From NCBI GenBank assembly GCA_020056645.1, contig JAGVHJ010000349.1, positions 1 to 5,599 on the forward strand: DNA of 5,599 bases, in the 5' to 3' direction. The position numbers and the translations under genes were made by a program. Within the stretch, counting starts at the first letter, position 1. Every line of letters begins with the position of its first letter. Positions 1 to 5,599 of the stretch are shown here, piece by piece. This DNA comes from Desulfobacterales bacterium. Its GTDB lineage: Bacteria > Desulfobacterota > Desulfobacteria > Desulfobacterales > JAHIVH01. Below the pieces are notes generated by a model. It ran no database searches. It was not told where the DNA came from and was given only the letters and a program-made list of their open reading frames with translations.

Positions 1-117
1 AAATACGCCATGTATTCCTGCGGTCAATTTTTTTTTCCGCCTTGGATTTGAACAAATTTCCTAAAAACTTGAAGATCGAGTACAAGAGATGATCGTTTTC
101 GCTTGTAAGGGAGATGA
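1..117. other. AT-rich upstream intergenic region, no gene seen
   Basis: This is the stretch before the first gene. It contains a run of nine T at 28-36 flanked by GCGG (20-23) and CCGC (37-40), which could at most form a very short stem with the T run as its loop. I see no convincing -35/-10 pair, no sigma54 -24/-12 motif and no intrinsic terminator. The promoter of the downstream operon may be here in a form I cannot recognise, or the operon may begin to the left of the window. Confidence 0.5.
107..113 (+). promoter_or_regulatory. Ribosome binding site of the PstS-like gene
   Basis: The AAGGGAG core lies 4 bases before the ATG at 118 and 7 bases before the ATG at 121. Two tandem in-frame ATG codons follow. 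The spacing favours 121 as the main initiation codon, and choosing 118 adds only one methionine. Confidence 0.6.
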
Positions 118-564
118 ATGATGAAGATTTTTTTTCTCAAGACGGTTACTCTATGGTTGTTGTTTGCCGCTTTGAACCTTTCCGTCTGTATCGCTTCTGG
201 GTCCGAAGTGTTGATTATTGCAAATAAAGAGGTAAAGAAAGCGTCTCTCACCAGGGCTGAAATAAAAAATATTTTTCTGGGCCATACCACCTTCTGGGAA
301 GACAACTCGAAAATAACCTTTGTCACCCTTGAAAAATCTGATGTTCACAAATCTTTTGTCAGTCAATATGTCCAAAAAAGCACCGATCAGTTCCGGGCGT
401 TCTGGAGACGTCAATTGTTCATCGGAAAAGGGATGATCCCCCTGGCATTCAAAACCGAACAGGAAATGGTCGATTTTATCGCCAAAACACGTGGAGCCAT
501 CGGCTATGTTTCTTCTTCAGCCAAAACAAATAGTGTCAAGATCATAACCGTTTCCGACAAGTAA
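118..564 (+). CDS. Small secreted PstS-like phosphate-binding-domain protein
   Basis: This 148-residue protein resembles the short 'phosphate ABC transporter substrate-binding' (PBP-like) proteins, which are about half the length of a true PstS. Residues 3-26 form a hydrophobic signal peptide; signal peptidase I cleavage after Ala26 or Ser27 is plausible. Cys24 sits in L-S-V-C, a poor lipobox because position -1 is Val, so a lipoprotein is less likely. The mature part shows the family pattern: a first beta strand (VLIIANKEV, 31-39), 'LTRAEIKNIFLG' (44-55) followed by Trp60, an aromatic/basic stretch FWRRQLFIGKG (95-105), and GAIGYV (126-131). The family is periplasmic and resembles type-2 periplasmic binding domains; ligand specificity cannot be read from the sequence. 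The porin gene follows after 11 bases, so the two are probably one operon. No PstC, PstA or PstB genes are visible. The start at 121 has better ribosome-binding spacing than 118. Confidence 0.75.
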   Translation: MMKIFFLKTVTLWLLFAALNLSVCIASGSEVLIIANKEVKKASLTRAEIKNIFLGHTTFWEDNSKITFVTLEKSDVHKSFVSQYVQKSTDQFRAFWRRQLFIGKGMIPLAFKTEQEMVDFIAKTRGAIGYVSSSAKTNSVKIITVSDK

Positions 565-568
565 GGGG
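563..568 (+). promoter_or_regulatory. Porin ribosome binding site overlapping the upstream stop
   Basis: The AAGGGG core shares bases with the TAA stop (562-564) of the preceding gene and lies 7 bases before the ATG at 576. A ribosome terminating on the first gene would sit on this site, which suggests translational coupling of the two envelope proteins. Confidence 0.65.
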
Positions 569-575
569 AAAAAAG

Positions 576-1820
576 ATGAATAGACATAAAATGATCGTTA
601 TCACTCTGACAGCAATCATCCTTTTTTCAGGAAATATCATGGCCGAGGAGCAATTGGGTAAGATCAACATTCACGGATTTGTTTCCCAGGGCTACTTGAA
701 GACAAACAAAAACAACTATCTGGCTCAAACAGAAGAGGGCTCCCTTGAGTTCAATGAACTAGGCATCAACTTCACGACGAATCTGACCGATAGGCTTCGG
801 ATGGGGATGCAGTTGTTTGCAAGAGACATGGGCGCAAACGGCAACGATGAACTTGTCGTTGATTGGGCCAATGCCGATTACCATTGGCGGGACTGGCTGG
901 GAGTGAGGATCGGAAGAAACAAGGGATTTATCGGTTTCTATACGGAAACGCGGGATCTGGATATGCTTCGAACGAATGTTCTCCTTCCCCAGAGTGTCTA
1001 TAGCGAACTCTTCCGGGATTCCTTTTCAAGCTCAAAAAGCATCGATTTTTACGGCAGGATTCTCCTGGGAGCGGCAGGTCTTCTTGCCTATGAGGCGGGT
1101 GTCGGCACGCCCAACTTCTCCGAGAATACCGGCATCTCCCATGCCTTCACCCAGGCCTTTTCCGCCCTCGACCTTAAAATTGACACAATAGAACCGGGCA
1201 GATCACCGGCGATCAGAGCCACATGGTACGCGCCATTGGAGGGGTTCAGAGTGAAAGCCGGCTGGTATGAGGGAAACGATCTCTTGATTTCCGGAAAAAT
1301 GAACCTTCTTCCCAAGTTTGAATACACCTATGATTTTGACGGCTATTTTGTTTCAACAGAATATCAGCAGGAGAAGCTGACCCTGGTCGGCGAATACGCC
1401 TCATCGGAAATCCAAGGTAAGTGGGACCTGGGGCTCGGCTATGAAGAGCGGCGGCCGGTGAGGTACGAGGGGTGGTATGTCGCCCTCAATTATGATTTCA
1501 GTGAATTTTTCAAAACCGGGATTTCCTACTCTTCATTTTATCCGGACGTGGACAATAAGGACGGGAAACGAAGGGTTCCCTCATCCATGTATTACGACAT
1601 GCTGGGCCTGACAGGCAAGCGGGTTAACCCAAACGCCGATTTTGAATCGTGGCTCAAAACCACCACCCTCTCCTTCCGGTTTGACATCAATGAATTCTGG
1701 CTCTTTAAGCTGGAGGCCTCCTATAACGACGGATTCGGCGCCTATACCTCGGCCAAGAATCCGGATGGCGTCGACCGGTACTGGTTTCTCTACGCGGCCA
1801 AAGCCACCTATATGTTTTAG
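576..1820 (+). CDS. Outer-membrane porin-like beta-barrel protein
   Basis: This 414-residue protein has a Sec signal peptide: basic Asn-Arg-His-Lys at the N-terminus, a hydrophobic core at about 6-19, and probable cleavage after Ala23 in I-M-A|E-E. The mature chain is rich in alternating polar/hydrophobic aromatic strands and in Gly, Asp and Asn turns. It ends in A-T-Y-M-F, and the terminal Phe with alternating hydrophobic residues is the classic signal for beta-barrel assembly by the BAM complex. The mature N-terminus 'INIHGFVSQGYL' (30-41) and the conserved-looking 'TRDLDMLRT' (125-133) resemble porin-type proteins annotated in Desulfobacterota and related groups. It is expected to be an outer-membrane channel, but its substrate is unknown. 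Its coupling to a PstS-like protein hints at anion or small-solute uptake; this is inference from context. It could also be a non-channel barrel. No truncation or frameshift is seen. Confidence 0.75.
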   Translation: MNRHKMIVITLTAIILFSGNIMAEEQLGKINIHGFVSQGYLKTNKNNYLAQTEEGSLEFNELGINFTTNLTDRLRMGMQLFARDMGANGNDELVVDWANADYHWRDWLGVRIGRNKGFIGFYTETRDLDMLRTNVLLPQSVYSELFRDSFSSSKSIDFYGRILLGAAGLLAYEAGVGTPNFSENTGISHAFTQAFSALDLKIDTIEPGRSPAIRATWYAPLEGFRVKAGWYEGNDLLISGKMNLLPKFEYTYDFDGYFVSTEYQQEKLTLVGEYASSEIQGKWDLGLGYEERRPVRYEGWYVALNYDFSEFFKTGISYSSFYPDVDNKDGKRRVPSSMYYDMLGLTGKRVNPNADFESWLKTTTLSFRFDINEFWLFKLEASYNDGFGAYTSAKNPDGVDRYWFLYAAKATYMF

Positions 1821-1835
1821 CGCCCCCTTTTTTCA

Positions 1836-1864
1836 GCCATTCCAAGCTGTGTCGCGGACATGGC
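1836..1864. other. Imperfect inverted repeat between convergent genes
   Basis: The 49-base gap between the convergent porin and transporter stops contains GCCATTCC (1836-1843) facing GGA-C-ATGGC (1856-1864), an 8-bp stem with one bulged C and a 12-base loop. It could slow or protect transcript ends from either side. Neither strand has a T run immediately 3' of the stem (the plus-strand T run at 1828-1833 lies before it), so it does not meet the pattern of an intrinsic terminator. Confidence 0.25.
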
Positions 1865-1869
1865 CGTAT

Positions 1870-3021
1870 CTATTCAATCCTCTCTTTATCTCTTCCGAAA
1901 TAAAACAACAGCGCTCCGGCAAAGGCGCAGCCGCTGCTGAAAAGAAAGAGGCTGGCCCCCAGTTTCTCATAGAGGTAACCGTTCACGAGAAACCCCGCCA
2001 TCATGCCGAACCCATAGGTGACCGCGTTGTTGACAGACTGGCCCACGGTTTTCGACTCCTCGTGGGAGAGCCGATCGATATAGAGGATGCTCGATATGTG
2101 AAAGACCCCGTAAGTGATAGAATGGAGCATCTGGGAGGCGAGAATCAATACCGGCGATACAGCGAAATAGAGAAGAAGCCATCTCATTGCCGCAACCAGC
2201 AAGGAAAAGAGGATGAGCCGGTCAAAGGAGAACCGTTTGAAAATGGTCCGGGAGTTGAGCATGACAATAATTTCGGAACAGGAGGCAAGGGCCCAGGAGA
2301 TTCCGGTGAACACCGTATCGAATCCTTGAGCTTCCAGGTGAATGGAGAAGAATCCATAGTAGGTGCCATGGCTTAAAAGCATTAAAAAAGCGCAGGTGAG
2401 GAAAAGGATCATCCTGGCGGAAAAGAACCCCTTTCCCGGTCTTGCCACAGAGGGTTTCTGGGGAAAAGAATCTGGAACCATGGGCGAAAGAAGCGCCTGA
2501 AGCAACGAGGCCGAGAAAATGAGAAGAATGATGATCGATACGCTGGACTGGTCGATCATCTTTCCGATAACAAGCACGCAGAGGATAAAACTGACCGATC
2601 CCCACACGCGGATCTTTCCGTAGCTGTTCCGGTCCTCTCCCAGGAGCTTCATGGTTAGGGTCTCCAGAAAGGAAATGAGGGGAGAATAGAAGATGCTGTA
2701 AACGGTCATGATCATCACCATGGCCGTAAAATCGGCTGAAAAAAGAAAGAGGCCGAAGAGGCTCGCGCTGATCAGGTGACAGACCACATAGAGGCTTTTC
2801 CTGATTTTCAGACGATCGGCCATCATGGCCCATAACAGGGGGAAGATGACGCCGATGACCGTCCGGATGGCCGAGAGAACGCCAATCTGAAACCCGCTGA
2901 AACCAAGGTGATGGCAATAGAGGTTGAAAAATGGCAGGAAAACGCCCATGACCCCGAAATACAAAAAATATTGACTGCCCAATATCCATCTGACGCTGGT
3001 CCGCATGTCGCCCATCTGCAT
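1870..3021 (-). CDS. MFS transporter, HcaT / MFS_1-like family
   Basis: This 383-residue, highly hydrophobic inner-membrane protein has about 12 predicted transmembrane segments, roughly at 13-33, 43-63, 76-95, 97-118, 138-156, 160-180, 203-222, 236-255, 268-287, 289-312, 335-353 and 357-376. The cytoplasmic loop after helix 2 carries a motif-A-like 'MMADRLKIRK' (66-75). 'YGKIRVWGSVSF' (134-145), 'SHGTYYGFFSIHLEAQGF' (217-234) and 'QMLHSITYGVFH' (297-308) are typical of the HcaT (3-phenylpropionate permease-like) branch, and the length matches that group (E. coli HcaT is about 380 residues). Members are thought to be secondary, probably proton-coupled, solute transporters; the substrate cannot be inferred here. 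The start is uncertain: ATG codons at 3021, 3015 and 3006 all lack a strong ribosome binding site, and an in-frame TGA nine codons upstream of 3021 rules out a long extension. The gene is alone on its strand, convergent with the porin and divergent from hsp20. Confidence 0.85.
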   Translation of the reverse strand: MQMGDMRTSVRWILGSQYFLYFGVMGVFLPFFNLYCHHLGFSGFQIGVLSAIRTVIGVIFPLLWAMMADRLKIRKSLYVVCHLISASLFGLFLFSADFTAMVMIMTVYSIFYSPLISFLETLTMKLLGEDRNSYGKIRVWGSVSFILCVLVIGKMIDQSSVSIIILLIFSASLLQALLSPMVPDSFPQKPSVARPGKGFFSARMILFLTCAFLMLLSHGTYYGFFSIHLEAQGFDTVFTGISWALASCSEIIVMLNSRTIFKRFSFDRLILFSLLVAAMRWLLLYFAVSPVLILASQMLHSITYGVFHISSILYIDRLSHEESKTVGQSVNNAVTYGFGMMAGFLVNGYLYEKLGASLFLFSSGCAFAGALLFYFGRDKERIE

Positions 3022-3130
3022 TATCCGTGAATCGATCCAAAGGGTTCATCTATTTTTTCTTACCTTACCATATCTCTTCTTTTGGCGACACTCATTTTCA
3101 CTGCCATTTTCCGGCGCCAAGGATCTTTGC

Positions 3131-3159
3131 TTTACAAATCAAGGCCGCAATGGTATTTT
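3131..3159 (+). promoter_or_regulatory. Sigma70-like promoter for hsp20-lon
   Basis: TTTACA (3131-3136, five of six to the -35 consensus) and TATTTT (3154-3159, four of six to the -10 consensus) are separated by exactly 17 bases. Transcription would start near 3166, giving a leader of about 50 bases before the hsp20 ATG. The call is based on pattern alone. Confidence 0.45.
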
Positions 3160-3207
3160 TGCCTTTAACATCCATAAAATGGCTTAAATCAATCAGTATT
3201 CATTCCC

Positions 3208-3212
3208 AGGAG
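3208..3212 (+). promoter_or_regulatory. hsp20 ribosome binding site, sets the start
   Basis: AGGAG lies 6 bases before the ATG at 3219. It decides the start against longer in-frame alternatives at 3027, which has no ribosome binding site, and 3150, which would have AAGG at 3141-3144 but would overlap the predicted promoter. Confidence 0.75.
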
Positions 3213-3218
3213 CCGAAA

Positions 3219-3638
3219 ATGAGCGACATTAAGATCCGATGTGGTCATCTTCTCGAACAAAACCCCAGACGGCGGGTGAGCGATACGGATGACACGATGT
3301 TCCACCACTCGTTTAATCCCATTTTCAATTTTTCCGAACGATTGTGGAGACCCCACATGGATATCTTTGAAACTCCCGATGAAATCATTATCCGGGCGGA
3401 GGTGGCGGGCGTAGCCCCCCAGGACCTTGATATCGAGGTTTCGGAAAACGCTTTGAGAATCAGTGGAAAACGCGCCGAAGCCTCCCCGATTCCCGGAGCC
3501 ACCTACCGGCTTGTCGAGATTCAAAGCGGTTCGTTTGAACGTCTCTTAAAACTCCCCCGGACCGTCGATACGACCAAGGTGACGGCCAATTACACCAATG
3601 GATTCCTTAAAATCAACCTGGTCAAGCAATCCTGTTGA
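3219..3638 (+). CDS. Hsp20/alpha-crystallin small heat-shock protein
   Basis: This 139-residue protein is an ATP-independent holdase that binds unfolding proteins in the cytoplasm and keeps them available for refolding or degradation. The N-terminal arm (1-42) is variable and contains 'FHHSFNPIFNFSERLW'. The alpha-crystallin domain spans about 43-136, beginning 'WRPHMDIFETPDEIIIRAEVAGV' in two adjoining parts (43-52 and 53-65), continuing with 'DLDIEVSENALRISGKR' (69-85), the strand containing 'SGSFERLLKLP' (103-113), and the signature A-x(4)-G-x-L of 'ANYTNGFLKI' (123-132). The protein stops at K-Q-S-C right after the domain, so the C-terminal extension with the I-x-I/V anchor usual in bacterial family members is absent. 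The start at 3219 is fixed by a good ribosome binding site. lon follows 86 bases later on the same strand with no terminator between, so joint transcription is likely. Confidence 0.88.
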   Translation: MSDIKIRCGHLLEQNPRRRVSDTDDTMFHHSFNPIFNFSERLWRPHMDIFETPDEIIIRAEVAGVAPQDLDIEVSENALRISGKRAEASPIPGATYRLVEIQSGSFERLLKLPRTVDTTKVTANYTNGFLKINLVKQSC

Positions 3639-3714
3639 AGGTCTTTGCGCGAGGGCCTCTTCTAAAACCCGTTCAGAGCTGTTAATTGAAAAAAAACAAT
3701 AGAGGTGAAAACTT

Positions 3715-3720
3715 GGAGGA
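3715..3720 (+). promoter_or_regulatory. lon ribosome binding site
   Basis: GGAGGA lies 4 bases before the ATG at 3725. An in-frame TTG at 3713, preceded by AGAGGTG at 3701-3707, is an alternative start that would add four residues. The ATG with the stronger site is preferred. Confidence 0.7.
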
Positions 3721-3724
3721 ATAC

Positions 3725-5599
3725 ATGAACGAACCGCTGTCGTCATCCCCTGAAAAAAACACGGAAACCCCGGCCGATCCTCTTCCCATTCTTCCCATTT
3801 ATGATGTGGCGCTTTTTCCCAAGATGGTGCTGCCCCTGGTGGTGACCAAGGACGACTCCATGGAGCTGATTGACGACGCCATGTCCAACAACCGGGTTTT
3901 AGGATTCCTCGTGGCCAAGAATTCCGACATCGAGTCTGGTTACACCCCGGAGGATCTCTATGCCTATGGTACGATCGCCATGATCCTGAAGATGGCCAAA
4001 ATGGAAGACAACAAAGCTCAGCTCATGGTTCAGGGGCTCTCCCGGTTCAAGATCGACGAGTTTATCGGCGGTAAGCCCTACCTGAGGGCAAGGGTGACGC
4101 TCATCAAGGAAAACGAGGATATAGATAAGGAAACACGGGGGCTCATGGCTAACGCCCATGACCTTTACAGCAAGGTGGTGGCCCTCTCGCCAGGCATTCC
4201 CCAGGAGATCGTCTCCATGGCGAAAACCATCCGTGAACCCGGAACCCTCGCGGACATGATCACGTCCACCATCGATTCGGCCCAGGAGGAGAAGCAGCAG
4301 ATTCTTGAGACCCTTGATGTGAAAAAACGGCTGACAAAAGTCACCAAAATGCTCAACTATCAGATTGAGATTCTAGAGATCGGGAGCAAGATTCAATCCC
4401 AGGTCAAGGAGGACATGGGCAACAAGCAGCGGGAGTACTACCTGAGACAACAGCTGAAGGCTATACAGGACGAGCTGGGAGACAAGGACGATTCCAAAGC
4501 GGATATCGATGAGTATCGAACAAAAATAACGGAGCTGGCGCTGCCCGAAACCGCCCATAAGGAGGCGGAACGGGAACTGAAACGGCTCTCGAGCATGCAC
4601 CCCGCCTCTTCCGAATATACGGTCGCCCTCTCCTATCTGGACTGGATCTGTTCGCTACCGTGGCATAAAAGCTCGGAAGACAACCTTGACATTAAAAAAG
4701 CCAAGAAGGTTCTGGATGAGGATCATTTCGGCCTTGACAAGGCCAAGAAACGAATTCTGGAATTCCTGGCCGTCCGAAAATTAAAAGCTGACTCCAAGGG
4801 CCCGATTCTCTGCTTCGCGGGTCCGCCGGGTACAGGGAAAACGTCCCTTGGGCGCTCCATCGCACGCTCCATGGGCAGAGAGTTCATCCGGATCGCCTTG
4901 GGCGGCATGAGGGACGAGGCGGAGATCCGGGGGCACCGGCGGACCTATGTGGGAGCTCTTCCCGGTCAAATTATCCAAGGAATGCGTCGGGCCAAAACCA
5001 ACAACCCGGTCTTTGTCCTGGATGAAATCGACAAGGTGGGCGCTTCCTTCCAGGGCGACCCCTCATCGGCCCTGCTTGAGGTGCTGGACCCGGAGCAGAA
5101 TTTTTCCTTTGCGGACAACTACCTGAACGTGCCCTTCGACCTCTCCAAGGTCATGTTCATCACCACCGCCAATGTGCTTTATACCATACCGCCGGCCCTG
5201 AGGGACCGAATGGAGGTATTGGATCTGGTGGGATACACGGAAGATGAAAAGATCAAGATCGCAAACCGCTACCTGATCCCCAGACAGCGCAAAGCCCACG
5301 GACTCAAATCCAACAATGTGGTCTTCACCACCAGCGCCATCAAGAAACTCATTTCCTCCTACACCCGTGAAGCGGGATTGAGAAACCTCGAACGGGAAAT
5401 CGCCAATATCTGCCGGGGCGTCGCAAGCCGGGTCGCCGAAGGCGAGACCGAGTCAGTCACCATCAAGGTCGTCAATCTGGCCAAATATCTGGGGCACGAG
5501 CGGGTGACCCCGGAGATGAGTTCACGAATCAACGCCCCCGGCGTGGTCATGGGGCTCGCTTGGACCCCTGCGGGGGGCGATCTTCTCTTTATCGAGGCC
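3725..5599 (+). CDS. lon: Lon ATP-dependent protease (endopeptidase La), 3' end cut off
   Basis: The reading frame is open for 625 codons to the window edge; family members usually have about 780-820 residues. Lon is a cytoplasmic homohexameric AAA+ serine protease that unfolds and degrades misfolded and short-lived regulatory proteins. After a polar leader (1-19), the LON substrate-binding domain begins at 'LPILPIYDVALFPKMVLPL' (20-38) and runs to about 215, followed by a helical linker with 'QREYYLRQQLKAIQDELG'. The ATPase domain has Walker A GPPGTGKT (366-373, Lys372), Walker B VFVLDEIDK (429-437, Asp433/Glu434), sensor-1 Asn483, arginine finger Arg495, and sensor-2 Arg553 in 'REAGLRNLERE'. 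The protease domain begins with 'GLAWTPAGGDLLFIEA' as the window ends, so the Ser-Lys catalytic dyad lies outside and cannot be checked. All visible ATPase residues are intact. It lies directly downstream of hsp20 and is probably co-transcribed with it. Confidence 0.96.
   Translation, partial: MNEPLSSSPEKNTETPADPLPILPIYDVALFPKMVLPLVVTKDDSMELIDDAMSNNRVLGFLVAKNSDIESGYTPEDLYAYGTIAMILKMAKMEDNKAQLMVQGLSRFKIDEFIGGKPYLRARVTLIKENEDIDKETRGLMANAHDLYSKVVALSPGIPQEIVSMAKTIREPGTLADMITSTIDSAQEEKQQILETLDVKKRLTKVTKMLNYQIEILEIGSKIQSQVKEDMGNKQREYYLRQQLKAIQDELGDKDDSKADIDEYRTKITELALPETAHKEAERELKRLSSMHPASSEYTVALSYLDWICSLPWHKSSEDNLDIKKAKKVLDEDHFGLDKAKKRILEFLAVRKLKADSKGPILCFAGPPGTGKTSLGRSIARSMGREFIRIALGGMRDEAEIRGHRRTYVGALPGQIIQGMRRAKTNNPVFVLDEIDKVGASFQGDPSSALLEVLDPEQNFSFADNYLNVPFDLSKVMFITTANVLYTIPPALRDRMEVLDLVGYTEDEKIKIANRYLIPRQRKAHGLKSNNVVFTTSAIKKLISSYTREAGLRNLEREIANICRGVASRVAEGETESVTIKVVNLAKYLGHERVTPEMSSRINAPGVVMGLAWTPAGGDLLFIEA

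Larger units (their letters stand above)
3022..3218. other. Divergent intergenic region between MFS gene and hsp20
   Basis: This region of about 200 bases separates the leftward transporter from the rightward hsp20-lon pair and should carry both promoters. A sigma70-like promoter for hsp20 is visible at 3131-3159. I found no clear promoter for the leftward gene. I see no CIRCE inverted repeat and no sigma32 promoter resembling CTTGAA with CCCAT-T. GGCGCC at 3112-3117 and CCAT-AAA-ATGG at 3172-3182 are short palindromes of no assignable function. Confidence 0.5.

Noticed and set aside
24..414. Minus-strand open frames opposite the PstS-like gene
   Set aside because: They have no initiation signals and no recognisable protein features. 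The plus-strand frame has a signal peptide and family motifs.
1821..1869. Intrinsic bidirectional terminator between the convergent genes
   Set aside because: An imperfect stem exists, but no T run follows it on either strand, so it is recorded only as a weak inverted repeat.
1642..2376. Plus-strand open frame of 244 codons running through the porin end and antisense to the transporter
   Set aside because: It is low in hydrophobic structure, has no ribosome binding site and no family resemblance, and overlaps two well-supported genes. It is an out-of-frame shadow.
2222..3049. Minus-strand open frame of 275 codons overlapping the transporter
   Set aside because: It is a shifted frame of the same strand, rich in Pro, Arg, His and Ser, with no domain. 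The overlapping frame encodes a clear 12-TM MFS protein.
3027..3218. In-frame N-terminal extension of the Hsp20 protein from an ATG at 3027 or 3150
   Set aside because: The extension has no resemblance to Hsp20 arms and would overlap the likely promoter. The ATG at 3219 has AGGAG at ideal spacing and gives a normal-looking N-terminal arm.
3639..3724. Separate promoter for lon, including a sigma32-like TTGAAG at 3635-3640 with CCCGTT at 3668-3673
   Set aside because: The spacing between these boxes is 27 bases, far too long for a promoter, and no other pair with suitable spacing was found.
1..5599. tRNA or rRNA genes, CRISPR arrays, insertion sequences, attachment sites
   Set aside because: No tandem spaced repeats, transposase-like frames, terminal inverted repeats or tRNA-like cloverleaf sequences were recognised on either strand.

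Overview
The window looks like ordinary chromosome from a Gram-negative bacterium with an outer membrane. One gene encodes a beta-barrel protein with a Sec signal and a terminal phenylalanine, and another encodes a short secreted phosphate-binding-like protein. The style of these two proteins and the hsp20-lon tandem point to Desulfobacterota (the former Deltaproteobacteria). That placement rests on family resemblance and gene order only; there is no marker gene here to test it.

Layout: (1) Positions 1-117 are AT-rich non-coding sequence with no recognisable gene. (2) Positions 118-1820 hold a two-gene plus-strand operon: a small secreted PstS-like substrate-binding-domain protein, then an outer-membrane porin-like protein 11 bases downstream whose ribosome binding site overlaps the upstream stop codon. 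(3) Positions 1870-3021 hold a minus-strand 12-TM major facilitator transporter of the HcaT/MFS_1-like type, convergent with the porin. (4) Positions 3022-3218 form a divergent intergenic region with a good sigma70-like promoter facing right. (5) Positions 3219-3638 encode an Hsp20/alpha-crystallin small heat-shock protein. (6) From 3725 to the end of the window is lon, the ATP-dependent protease La. It is cut by the window edge after 625 codons, before the catalytic Ser-Lys dyad.

The genes form two likely functional units. The periplasmic binding-domain protein and the porin are probably co-expressed envelope proteins, perhaps for recognition or uptake of an anion or small solute, but no permease or ATPase is visible here. 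Hsp20 and Lon are a protein-quality-control pair: a holdase chaperone that keeps unfolded proteins soluble, and an AAA+ protease that degrades them. The MFS transporter sits between the units on the opposite strand and has no evident link to either.

I did not find RNA genes, mobile elements, CRISPR arrays or a clearly novel system. The points most worth checking are the missing C-terminal I-x-I tail of the small heat-shock protein, the permease-less binding-protein/porin pair, and the lack of a recognisable heat-shock promoter or CIRCE element before hsp20-lon.
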